Origin: Dehalococcoidia bacterium
GTDB taxonomy: Bacteria; Chloroflexota; Dehalococcoidia; GIF9; AB-539-J10
NCBI GenBank assembly: GCA_023229725.1
Contig: JALNYR010000089.1
Location: 1-10,111, forward strand
Length of the DNA stretch: 10,111 bases
Direction: 5' to 3'
Shown piece by piece: positions 1 through 6,341 of the stretch. Numbering within the stretch: position 1 is the first letter of the stretch; each line of letters starts with the position of its first letter. The translations under genes and the position numbers were made by a program. Under the pieces are notes generated by a model. The model was not told the origin of the DNA. It made no database searches and saw only the letters and a program-made list of their open reading frames with translations.

Positions 1-1159
1 CAGCCGAAAGGTCGGCCAGGTTCACGCGACCTGGCACTGCAGTCGCAGCTATCGACGCCAGGTTGTCCGCACGGTGTGCCTGCACGCTGCTGACGGCAAC
101 CGCCGACTGGCCCGAGGTCGCCGCACCGGCCGCCCTCTTGAAGACCAGGTATCCAACCGACCAGTCGCCATTCAGGCCGCTCGTCGTCACCACGCCGAGA
201 ACCACATGCCCCTGGCTCACTCCATACTCGAACAGTGCACTCGACGGAAGCCCCGCCCCCTGGACCCGGACCAGCTCGAGGGCCGCGGGGTCGTATGCCA
301 CGTCGATGAGCAGGCTCCCCACATTCGGCGCCGCGCGCAGGTCGATGGACATCGTGGTCTCGGCCGTCGCGGCAGGAGTTGACGTAGCAGGCGTCGTTGC
401 GGCCGGCGTCGTGGGCTCCCGCGTTGGCATCAGCGGCGTTGTCGGCGTGGTCGGAGTCTCCTCACCGCCCGGGAGCAAACCCGACAGGCTTGGCAGACTC
501 GGCAGGCCCGGAAGGCCCGAGCCGCCGCCGATGGCAGCGTTGAAGAACAGGACCGCGACCGCCAGCCCGCCCACGATGACGAGGCCGAGGCTGCCGAGCA
601 GCAACCACCGTGGCGTGACCGCCGATGCCGTGGCGAACCCGCTCCGCAGGCCTCCACCGGCCGCCTCGGGTTCGCTTGACCTTTCAACGGGCAGGCTTAC
701 CTTCGCGCGGGCGACGGCAGGTGAACCCACACCGGCTCGCCGCGACGCGGGCTTGACGTCCGACTCGGTCTCCGCCTCAAGCAGTGCGGCGAACGACGTA
801 TCCAACCTGGCAAGCGAGTCCATGCGCCTGCGCAGGTCAGCAATGGCATCCTTGAACTGCGCCGGCGTGTACTCGCCGACCTTCTGCCTGACATCGAGCG
901 CGCTCTCTTCCTTGCGGAGGCCGGCTAGCTCGTCAACCATTCCGGCCCGCTCGTCGCGGATGAGCGACTTTATCCGCTCGACCTCGGCGTCGCCGGCCGA
1001 GACGCGCTCCCCGTACTCCTGCGCGAGGGCCTCGCGATGCTCCTCAGACACGGACTCATCCGTGCTGAGTTGCTCCGCGGAGGCAAGCAGCCTTCGCGCC
1101 TCGTCTCGCGCACGCAGCGCCTGTGCCAGCTCGCCTGAGAGATTCTGAGAAGATGCCAT
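1..1159 (-). CDS. membrane-anchored protein with coiled coil, Thr/Pro linker and cohesin-like domain (C-terminus outside window)
   Basis: I translated 386 residues from the ATG at 1159 leftward with no stop, so the C-terminus lies beyond base 1. An in-frame TGA nine bases upstream of the ATG fixes the start; only a weak GAAG precedes it. Residues 1-130 are charged and predicted helical/coiled coil (rich in Glu, Arg, Ala). Residues 185-209 form one hydrophobic transmembrane segment. Residues 211-232 are Gly/Leu/Pro-rich and 233-268 Thr/Pro-rich, a typical extracellular linker. Residues 269-380 contain 'GSLLIDVAYDPAALELVRV' and later 'GDWSVGYLVFKR', which resemble the beta-strands of cohesin domains (YDP..LEL..V, then a .G.L.F. 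strand). No signal peptide precedes the coiled coil, so the N-terminus should be cytoplasmic and the cohesin-like part outside. Cohesins bind dockerins in cellulosomes, but many non-cellulosomal bacteria use cohesin-like folds as surface adhesion or scaffolding modules; the ligand here is unknown. The gene is divergent from the cluster starting at 1365. Confidence 0.85.
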   Translation of the reverse strand, partial: MASSQNLSGELAQALRARDEARRLLASAEQLSTDESVSEEHREALAQEYGERVSAGDAEVERIKSLIRDERAGMVDELAGLRKEESALDVRQKVGEYTPAQFKDAIADLRRRMDSLARLDTSFAALLEAETESDVKPASRRAGVGSPAVARAKVSLPVERSSEPEAAGGGLRSGFATASAVTPRWLLLGSLGLVIVGGLAVAVLFFNAAIGGGSGLPGLPSLPSLSGLLPGGEETPTTPTTPLMPTREPTTPAATTPATSTPAATAETTMSIDLRAAPNVGSLLIDVAYDPAALELVRVQGAGLPSSALFEYGVSQGHVVLGVVTTSGLNGDWSVGYLVFKRAAGAATSGQSAVAVSSVQAHRADNLASIAATAVPGRVNLADLSA

Positions 1160-1219
1160 CGAACTTCACACGACGACAGAGTCCCCGCATTCCGCGCACA
1201 CGGGCCTGCCGCCCAACTC

Positions 1220-1248
1220 ACAATACTAAGATGCCCCGTGGAATGCAA
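1220..1248 (-). promoter_or_regulatory. weak candidate promoter for the cohesin-like gene
   Basis: On the minus strand, TTGCAT (1248-1243) and TATTGT (1225-1220) are separated by exactly 17 bp and lie about 60 bp upstream of the ATG at 1159. Each box matches the sigma-70 consensus only partly, so this is a spacing-based guess. The -35-like box overlaps the left copy of the repeated AATGCAAC. Confidence 0.28.
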
Positions 1249-1309
1249 CAGCTTCCCTGTGTCAGCACCCGCGTCGGTGCTCCACCCCTTGACAATGCAA
1301 CTGTGTTGC
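1242..1309. promoter_or_regulatory. cluster of small dyads and a repeated AATGCAAC in the divergent gap
   Basis: AATGCAAC occurs at 1242-1249 and again at 1294-1301, 52 bp apart, which is close to five helical turns. Three inverted repeats lie between 1248 and 1309: ACAG/CTGT (1248-1251 with 1257-1260), AGCACC/GGTGCT (1264-1269 with 1276-1281, 6-base loop), and GCAAC/GTTGC (1297-1301 with 1305-1309, 3-base loop). The last sits between the -35 and -10 boxes of the plus-strand promoter. Together they look like operator sites shared by both divergent genes. Short dyads also arise by chance in G+C-rich DNA, so the functional reading is inference. Confidence 0.35.
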
Positions 1310-1316
1310 GTACCAT
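1289..1316 (+). promoter_or_regulatory. candidate sigma-70-type promoter for the three-gene cluster
   Basis: A perfect TTGACA (1289-1294) is followed after 16 bp by TACCAT (1311-1316, four of six consensus bases). This would put the transcript start near 1323 and leave a leader of about 40 bases before the ATG at 1365. It is the best promoter match in this divergent gap. The spacer contains an inverted repeat (1297-1309), which suggests repressor control, but no regulator gene is visible nearby. Confidence 0.5.
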
Positions 1317-1364
1317 AACAATGTCGGATTCCGGTGCGAGTTCCCGCTGGGAGAGAGGCACTTC

Positions 1365-1862
1365 ATGGTCGTTGTGACGCTGTTCCTCAAAGTGGTCGGC
1401 CTCCTTTCTATCCCGCTCATGATTGTCTCCGTCGTCGTGATGGTGCGCAGCATCGGCCGAGCCCGTCGCATCACGCAGAGGAGCCTCCTCATCCAGATTG
1501 CCACCAGTCCCGCGTTCCTCATCCTCTACACGCTGCTCCTGGGTGTCTCCGTCGCCTTCAAGTGGGCCGCGCCTATGGTCATGATTGGACTCGGCATCGG
1601 CGGATTCTGGGGTCTGAGCACCGCGCTGTCCGTCCGGGACCGCGACGTTGTCGGCACGCGTTCGGTGTGGTATCTGTGGCTCTGGGCGGGAAGCTTCGCG
1701 GTAACGCAGCTCATGGCCCTGTTTGGCACCGACGGTGCGACGGCGGGCGGCCTGGCGATGATGTGTCTTTCGATGGGGACCGCGCTCGGAATGAACGGCA
1801 GTCTGCTCTTTCGCCGCCAACTCCTGCTCTCGTCCATCGCCGAAGGAGGCCGCGCCACATGA
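1365..1862 (+). CDS. small polytopic membrane protein, family not recognised
   Basis: This is a 165-residue, strongly hydrophobic protein. Five likely transmembrane helices lie at about residues 3-27, 48-65, 68-90, 101-121 and 125-149. A basic loop (RSIGRARRITQR, 28-39) follows helix 1, which suggests that loop is cytoplasmic and the N-terminus outside. A Trp-rich stretch (VWYLWLWAG, 101-109) opens helix 4. I see no catalytic motif, metal-binding cluster or transporter signature, and I do not assign a family. The ATG at 1365 is preceded by GAGAGAGG (1351-1358) at 6-base spacing, and a good promoter lies about 50 bp upstream. The stop overlaps the ATG of the lipoprotein gene (ATGA), implying translational coupling and a shared job. 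It could be a membrane partner or anchor for the lipoprotein and the TPR protein; that role is inferred from position only. Confidence 0.85.
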   Translation: MVVVTLFLKVVGLLSIPLMIVSVVVMVRSIGRARRITQRSLLIQIATSPAFLILYTLLLGVSVAFKWAAPMVMIGLGIGGFWGLSTALSVRDRDVVGTRSVWYLWLWAGSFAVTQLMALFGTDGATAGGLAMMCLSMGTALGMNGSLLFRRQLLLSSIAEGGRAT

Positions 1863-1903
1863 CCGGGCGCAGAGCGTCGTGCGGCGCCAGGAGCTGCGGC
1901 GTG
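1843..1903 (+). promoter_or_regulatory. two competing ribosome sites for the lipoprotein start
   Basis: AAGGAGG (1843-1849) lies 9 bases before the ATG at 1859, which overlaps the stop of the upstream gene. A second site, AGGAG (1889-1893), lies 7 bases before an in-frame GTG at 1901. The ATG gives a 39-residue signal peptide with a long basic n-region; the GTG gives a more ordinary 25-residue one. I chose the ATG because its site is a near-perfect Shine-Dalgarno match and the overlap is typical of coupled genes, but both may be used. Confidence 0.5.
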
Positions 1904-3508
1904 ACTACGAGGCGCAGGGTCCTCCGCCTCCTGCTGCTCGGCGCGCTTCTGGGACTCGCCCTGATGGCAACCGGCTGTCAGTCGGTCCTCAAAGACATCC
2001 TGTCAGGTGACGAGTGCGGCGACCACGCCGTATGCGAACGGAATGCCGCGGCGGCCGGTGCGGGCGCGGCCGTGGCGGGAGCGGCGGCGGCTTACGTCCA
2101 GAAGAAGCAGGACAACCCCTCGGAACCGTGGCCCTGGGAAAAGCCCGAGGACGAAGCCGAAATGGACGCCGAGCTTGAGGAGCTGGCGAAAGGTAAGAAG
2201 GTACGGCTGAAGATGCAGGAGCCGGAGGAGCTCACGGAGCCCCTCGAGGAACCGGAAGAAGAGACGAAGTCGAAGAAGAAGGAACCCGAGAAGCCCGCCG
2301 GGCCCGTCAAAGATAAGGACGGGACGAAGCCGGCGAAGCAGGAAGAGGAGCCATCGACCGAGCCCGTCGAAGAACAGGAGGAGACAACCTCCGACAGCGA
2401 AGAGACTACCGACAAGGGCAAGGAAGAGGAGAAGGACCAGGAGACTCCGTCGGTGGAAGTGGAGAAACCCGACAGGGGCAAGGACAAGAAGAAGCAGGAG
2501 AAGCCCGAAGAAAAGAAGAAGGTCAAGGCCCCGGCGGAGAAGTACGTGCCTGTGACCTCAGTCGGCGACGTGACGGTCCTCGTCGATCCCGCGACCGGCA
2601 AGGTCGCCATCGGCGGAGGTCGGTTCATCGGCGGCAAGGACGAGAATGGCTACTGGCTCACTCAGGATGGCAAGGTCGTCCTCTACAACGAGCGCACGCG
2701 CAATGCCACGGTCACCGACGGCGTCTTCACGCTTGAGAAGGAAGGCAAGTCCTATACCCTGACCAGCGGCAACAAGCTCCTGTCCAGCGATGGCAAGGGC
2801 GGATTCGAGGTCTCAGACGGCCACTTCACGGTGGCGCGAGACGGAAGCGCCTTCGGCATAACGAAGGACAACAAGGTCGTGGCGTACGACCGCGCGTCGG
2901 GCGACTTCGTCGTCTCGGATGGTCGCTTCACCGCCGAGCATACGGACAAGTCCTACACGCTGACCAAAGACAACAAGGTCATCACCTTTGACCGCGCCAC
3001 CGGCAACGTCAAGATATCCGACGGCCACTACGTCCTGCAGCGGGAGAACTCCGTCACCGTCTTCACCAAGGACAAGGTGCAGCTCACATACAACGAGCGC
3101 GCCGGCACGGGCTCGGTGAAGGTCTGGGGGCAGAAGGGAGAATTGAAGGTCGGAGCAGGTCGCGAGGGCAGTTGGCTCGTGGACGGCAAGGTGAAGGGCT
3201 CCATCGACGGAACCCCGACTACGTTCAAGGTGTCCGCGGAACAGTACCGGTTGCCTGACGCGGGACAGCGAGGCTTCAGGGGCGGCGTGGACATACAGCA
3301 GAAGGACCGCGGGCTCACGCTGACCTACGGGAAGGATGATGTCAGCAGGACGTTCTCAGCGGATGTCCGGAACAGGGACTGGACGGTCGGGTTCTCCAGG
3401 GCCGGCGACAACGAAACCTACCGCGCCGGGTGGCGCAATGTCTTTGTCAGCTACGGACGCGAGTCAGGCGGTAGTGCCACCATGGCAGGCTACACGCGCA
3501 AGTTCTAG
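1859..3508 (+). CDS. surface lipoprotein with Lys/Glu stalk and 34-residue beta repeats, function unknown
   Basis: This is a 549-residue protein starting at the coupled ATG; an in-frame open reading extends upstream to 1334, but there it runs inside the membrane-protein gene. Residues 21-37 are the hydrophobic core of a signal peptide ending in LMATGC, so Cys40 is the likely lipidated residue (Ala at -3 is permitted but not the commonest choice). Residues 63-79 are an Ala/Gly-rich hydrophobic stretch resembling a glycine zipper and might insert in the membrane. Residues 94-226 are very rich in Lys, Glu, Pro and Thr and should form an extended stalk. Residues 238-406 are about five tandem repeats of 33-35 residues with the pattern V..YDRATG...VSDG.FT....KSYTLTKDNK. 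Residues 407-549 are also beta-rich, with no recognisable motif, and end in Phe. I see no enzyme active site. The repeats suggest a stacked beta structure (solenoid or propeller-like blades) used for binding. It is most likely outside the membrane, with the membrane protein and TPR protein as operon partners. Confidence 0.85.
   Translation: MTGRRASCGARSCGVTTRRRVLRLLLLGALLGLALMATGCQSVLKDILSGDECGDHAVCERNAAAAGAGAAVAGAAAAYVQKKQDNPSEPWPWEKPEDEAEMDAELEELAKGKKVRLKMQEPEELTEPLEEPEEETKSKKKEPEKPAGPVKDKDGTKPAKQEEEPSTEPVEEQEETTSDSEETTDKGKEEEKDQETPSVEVEKPDRGKDKKKQEKPEEKKKVKAPAEKYVPVTSVGDVTVLVDPATGKVAIGGGRFIGGKDENGYWLTQDGKVVLYNERTRNATVTDGVFTLEKEGKSYTLTSGNKLLSSDGKGGFEVSDGHFTVARDGSAFGITKDNKVVAYDRASGDFVVSDGRFTAEHTDKSYTLTKDNKVITFDRATGNVKISDGHYVLQRENSVTVFTKDKVQLTYNERAGTGSVKVWGQKGELKVGAGREGSWLVDGKVKGSIDGTPTTFKVSAEQYRLPDAGQRGFRGGVDIQQKDRGLTLTYGKDDVSRTFSADVRNRDWTVGFSRAGDNETYRAGWRNVFVSYGRESGGSATMAGYTRKF
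2138..2536 (+). repeat. low-complexity Lys/Glu/Pro-rich stalk, purine-rich coding strand
   Basis: These bases encode lipoprotein residues 94-226. The plus strand is unusually rich in A and G, with many GAAGAAG, GAGGAG and AAGAAGAAG runs, giving clustered Glu and Lys codons. Acidic and basic residues alternate in blocks with Pro and Thr, and the C-terminal part is Lys-dominated. This composition fits an extended wall-crossing or spacer segment and not a folded domain. The exact ends are approximate. Confidence 0.7.
2570..3076 (+). repeat. five tandem ~34-residue protein repeats in the lipoprotein
   Basis: The units are residues 238-272, 273-306, 307-339, 340-373 and 374-406. Shared positions include a hydrophobic pair at the start, a YDRATG or YNERT turn, a TDG/SDG motif followed by an aromatic residue and Thr or Val, and a TKDNK-type end. 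Unit 1 is the most divergent (GGGRF in place of SDGRF). Units 2, 4 and 5 are closest at the protein level. The repeats have drifted at the DNA level, so this looks like old duplication retained by selection. Confidence 0.75.
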
Positions 3509-3517
3509 GGAGAAGAC

Positions 3518-4975
3518 GTGGCAACGAAGTCAGCTTCGGCCGATTCGGACATGCAGCTCCTGCTGGAGATAGGCGAATCGCTGCTGGCCGACCGCGACCC
3601 GGATGGGGCGCTGCAGGTCTTCAATGACGCGCTGGCGCTCGAACCGCGCAACGCTGACGCGCTGGTGGGGAAGGGACGCGCCCTGATGACGCTCGACAAC
3701 GACGAGCAGGCCGTTCGCTTCCTGGAGCTCGCGACGACCATCCGACCGGACCTGGCTGCCGCCTGGGTACTCCTGGGCGCCGCTGCGCTGGCGGCAGGGA
3801 ATGGAGAACTCGCGGCGCGGGCCTTTTCCCGGTTGCAGCGCCTGGGAGTCAACCCCGCGGAGAACTACGTCAATCTCGCTCGCGCGGCCTACTTCCGACT
3901 TGATCTGGAAAAGGCACGGGACTACGCACAGCTCGCTCTGACCGAGTCCCCCGACAACGAAGACGCCCGGGCCTGGAGCGACGCGCTCGGACAGATTCCG
4001 GACCACGCGGCTTTTCTCGTGGACGTAGGCAGGGCGCACTGCCGCCGGGGCAGGTTCGAGAAGGGAGTGGAGCTGTTTCTGCAATCGCTTTCGGAAGCGG
4101 AGACGCTCGACGCCCATCTCTACGCGGGTCGGGCGCTGCTCGCGCTGCAACGCCCCGCGGACTCGAGGGAGCACCTGGAGAGGGCGCTGGCCCTGAAGCC
4201 CGACGATACGGGAGTGCTGAGCGACTTCGCTGCCGCTCAGTCGCTCGCCGGCCAGGATGCGGCTGCCCTTGAGACTCTCAACCGTCTTCTCACCATCGAG
4301 CCTGAGAACGCAGATGGGCTCACCGGCAAGGCACGGCTGTTGCTTCGCGCCGGGGACACCGCTGCGGCGACACCCGTCATCAGGAAGTTGACCGTGACGG
4401 CGACCGAGCGGCCCGACACGTGGCTCCTGGAGGCATGGCGGCTCAAGGCGGCCGGACGAGGGAAGCGCGCGCGGCTCGCCGCGGAACACGCCGTGGTGCT
4501 CGACACGCTCAACGCCCCGTCCTGGCTCGAGGCCGGTTCAATCTTCGGCGAACTGAGCGACACGGCACTGGCCAGCCTGTGCCGGAGCAAGGCCCTGCAT
4601 CTCATCGGAGAGGACGACGCGGCTCCCCGGGCACACGTCGGCGAAACACTGCGCGATGTTGAGTCGGAGAGCCGGGAACTCGACGAGCTGGAGTTGCAGC
4701 CGGACGAGCTTGCCCGGGCATGGGGAGACCGTGCAGTCTTCTATGCCGCCCTCGGAGAGCTGCCACGAGCACTCAAGTACTCCGACCGGCTGGCCGCCGA
4801 GCTTCCTCAGCATGAGACTTCGGAAGCTGCCCTCCAGCGCGGCATCCTCCTGCTGCAACTGAACGACACCGCCGGCGCGAGAGCCGCGTTCGAACGTGCG
4901 CTGCAGCTCGACCCTTCGAGCGAGCCGGCAAGGACGGCGCTGGCTCAACTCGATGCTTCTCAGCCGGCTTCCTGA
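3518..4975 (+). CDS. cytoplasmic tetratricopeptide-repeat (TPR) protein
   Basis: A 485-residue protein starts at GTG 3518, with GGGAG just upstream and only 9 bases after the lipoprotein stop, so it is in the same operon. There is no signal peptide or membrane segment, so it should be cytoplasmic. Nearly the whole chain is built of about 11-12 TPR-like helix pairs of 34 residues. Clear examples are residues 13-45 (ending ALALEPRNADAL), 46-79, 197-230 (LERALALKPDD), 231-264 (LLTIEPENADGL) and 434-467 (FERALQLDPSSEPA). The segment 365-400 is acidic (Glu/Asp-rich) and breaks the repeat pattern, perhaps a hinge or a binding segment. TPR solenoids are protein-docking scaffolds; no enzymatic domain is fused here. 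The partner is unknown, and the genetic link points to the membrane protein and lipoprotein. The downstream yhaO-like gene has its own promoter candidate, so a functional link to DNA repair is not implied. Confidence 0.88.
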   Translation: MATKSASADSDMQLLLEIGESLLADRDPDGALQVFNDALALEPRNADALVGKGRALMTLDNDEQAVRFLELATTIRPDLAAAWVLLGAAALAAGNGELAARAFSRLQRLGVNPAENYVNLARAAYFRLDLEKARDYAQLALTESPDNEDARAWSDALGQIPDHAAFLVDVGRAHCRRGRFEKGVELFLQSLSEAETLDAHLYAGRALLALQRPADSREHLERALALKPDDTGVLSDFAAAQSLAGQDAAALETLNRLLTIEPENADGLTGKARLLLRAGDTAAATPVIRKLTVTATERPDTWLLEAWRLKAAGRGKRARLAAEHAVVLDTLNAPSWLEAGSIFGELSDTALASLCRSKALHLIGEDDAAPRAHVGETLRDVESESRELDELELQPDELARAWGDRAVFYAALGELPRALKYSDRLAAELPQHETSEAALQRGILLLQLNDTAGARAAFERALQLDPSSEPARTALAQLDASQPAS

Positions 4976-5009
4976 GTCCCTGCTGAACCTCTCCTCAACC
5001 GGCTCACGG

Positions 5010-5042
5010 CCCTGTCCATGTGCTCGCAGCACAGGGTATAAT
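5010..5042 (+). promoter_or_regulatory. candidate promoter with perfect -10 and a 15-bp palindrome, upstream of the nuclease/ATPase pair
   Basis: A perfect TATAAT lies at 5037-5042, 32 bp before the ATG at 5075. No good -35 box stands at 16-18 bp upstream. In that place is the perfect inverted repeat TGTGCTcgcAGCACA (5019-5033), and an alternative pairing of CCCTGT (5010-5015) with ACAGGG (5031-5036) overlaps it. The palindrome abuts the -10 box and could be a repressor or activator operator. It is not a convincing terminator for the TPR gene because no T-run follows. It does not match the Gram-positive LexA box (CGAAC-N4-GTTCG). Confidence 0.45.
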
Positions 5043-5074
5043 CGCCTTAGCTCCCCCGGCGGCGGTCGCGTCTC

Positions 5075-6340
5075 ATGAGCACGGTCAAGTTCGTTCACTG
5101 CGCTGATCTGCACCTCGACACCCCGTTCAGGGGCCTCTCGGACGTCGCTCCCGACGTGGGCAGGGCGCTGAACGAGGCGACGTTCCAGTCGTGGACGAAC
5201 ATCGTCGACGTCGCCGTCCGTGAGGCCGTCGACTTCGTCGTCATCGCAGGCGACGTCTACGACAGCTCGGACAGGAGCCTCCGGGCGCAGTTCCGATTCC
5301 GCGATGGCCTCAAGCGGCTCTCTGACCATGGCATTCCCTCATTCGTCGCCTTCGGCAACCACGACCCGCTGAGCGGCTGGAGCAACACGCTCGACTGGCC
5401 GGAGTTGGCCCACACGTTCGGCTCGGCAGCGGTTGACAATTGTCCAGTCGCTCGCGGCGGGACGACCCTTGCCACCATCCACGGCATCAGCTACCCGAAG
5501 GAAGCGGTCACGGACAACCTGTCCCTGCGCTTCGAAAGGCCGGATGCCTCGGTTCCGTCGATTGCGGTCCTTCATGCGAACGTCGGAGGAGACACCGCGC
5601 ACCTCCCCTACGCCCCGACAACGGTCGAGGAGCTGTCGTCAAAAGGATTCACCTACTGGGCGCTCGGCCATGTGCACGCCCACCGCATACTCAGAGCCGA
5701 CGGACCGGCCATCGTCTACCCCGGCTGCTCGCAGAGCCGGCAGCCGAATGAGACCGGCCCGAAGGGCTGCTGCCTGGTGACCCTGGCCGACGGCAGGGCG
5801 CCTGACATTCGCTTCGTCGCCACCGACGCCGTCCGCTACCACGGCGGAACAGTCGATGTCTCCGGCTGCGCCTCCATCGACTCGGTCCGGCAGGCAATAA
5901 TCGAGGAGTGCCGCACCGCCGCCGGGGCGTCGGAGAAGCGACCGCTCGTCGTCCGGCTCTCGCTGTCCGGCCGCACCACTCTGCACCGGCAACTGACACA
6001 CGCTGCTGACTTCCCGCAGCTGGCGGAGGACCTCCGCGAGGAGCTTCTGGCCCTCGACCAGTGGGTCTGGCTGGAGCGGCTGTCGCCCGACACACGCGGT
6101 GCCTATGACATCAGCGTTCAGAGACAGCGCCAGGACTTCGTGGGCGATCTCATCTCCGTGTATGACAGGCTGCTGGCCGGCGGCTCCGACGAGCTTGAGC
6201 GCCTTCAGGAGGAAATCGAGTCCGACCTCTCGTCGTGGGGAGGCAGGCGCTACTTGGAGCCGCTGTCGCCAGACGTGGTCGGGGAACTAGCGGAACAAGT
6301 CATGCGGCAGACGCTGGACCGCGTCGTCGAAGAAGACTGA
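5075..6340 (+). CDS. yhaO: YhaO-type metallophosphoesterase, SbcD/Mre11-like DNA exonuclease subunit
   Basis: A 421-residue protein carries all the calcineurin-like phosphoesterase motifs in order: D11 and H13 in CADLHLD, G59-D60 in IAGDVYD, N95-H96-D97 in GNHD, H167 in LHANVGG, and H199/H201 in GHVH. These residues bind the two Mn ions in SbcD/Mre11-family nucleases. The N-terminal ~250 residues are the nuclease core. Residues 285-421 form the C-terminal part, which in relatives caps the nuclease and docks on the ATPase. Length is close to YhaO proteins (about 400). The start is secure: an in-frame TAG at 5048-5050 leaves no other upstream Met or GTG. No Shine-Dalgarno site is visible before it, so initiation is from a short leader or weakly driven. 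The stop is 1 bp before the ATPase gene. The role, inferred from the family, is processing of DNA ends or hairpins with the partner ATPase in the cytoplasm or at the membrane. Confidence 0.92.
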   Translation: MSTVKFVHCADLHLDTPFRGLSDVAPDVGRALNEATFQSWTNIVDVAVREAVDFVVIAGDVYDSSDRSLRAQFRFRDGLKRLSDHGIPSFVAFGNHDPLSGWSNTLDWPELAHTFGSAAVDNCPVARGGTTLATIHGISYPKEAVTDNLSLRFERPDASVPSIAVLHANVGGDTAHLPYAPTTVEELSSKGFTYWALGHVHAHRILRADGPAIVYPGCSQSRQPNETGPKGCCLVTLADGRAPDIRFVATDAVRYHGGTVDVSGCASIDSVRQAIIEECRTAAGASEKRPLVVRLSLSGRTTLHRQLTHAADFPQLAEDLREELLALDQWVWLERLSPDTRGAYDISVQRQRQDFVGDLISVYDRLLAGGSDELERLQEEIESDLSSWGGRRYLEPLSPDVVGELAEQVMRQTLDRVVEED

Positions 6341-6341
6341 C

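Noticed and set aside
63..1148. 361-codon plus-strand open frame
   Set aside because: It is Ser/Arg/Ala-rich with no domain, and lies opposite the minus-strand gene that has a clear membrane segment, linker and cohesin-like domain.
1334..1858. N-terminal extension of the lipoprotein frame to a GTG at 1334
   Set aside because: It overlaps the whole membrane-protein gene in another frame, would bury the signal peptide at residue ~196, and a perfect Shine-Dalgarno site supports the ATG at 1859.
2092..2637. 181-codon Ser/Phe-rich minus-strand frame
   Set aside because: It is the mirror of the Lys/Glu codons (GAA/GAG/AAG read as TTC/CTC/CTT) in the lipoprotein stalk.
2570..3076. CRISPR-like or DNA-level tandem repeat
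   Set aside because: The periodicity is at the protein level only; the DNA copies have diverged and there are no uniform repeats with spacers.
3530..4489. 319-codon minus-strand open frame opposite the TPR gene
   Set aside because: The plus strand encodes regular 34-residue TPR units; the antisense translation is compositionally random-looking.
5010..5036. Rho-independent terminator for the TPR gene
   Set aside because: Stems exist, but no T-run follows; TATAAT follows directly, so an operator/promoter reading is more economical.
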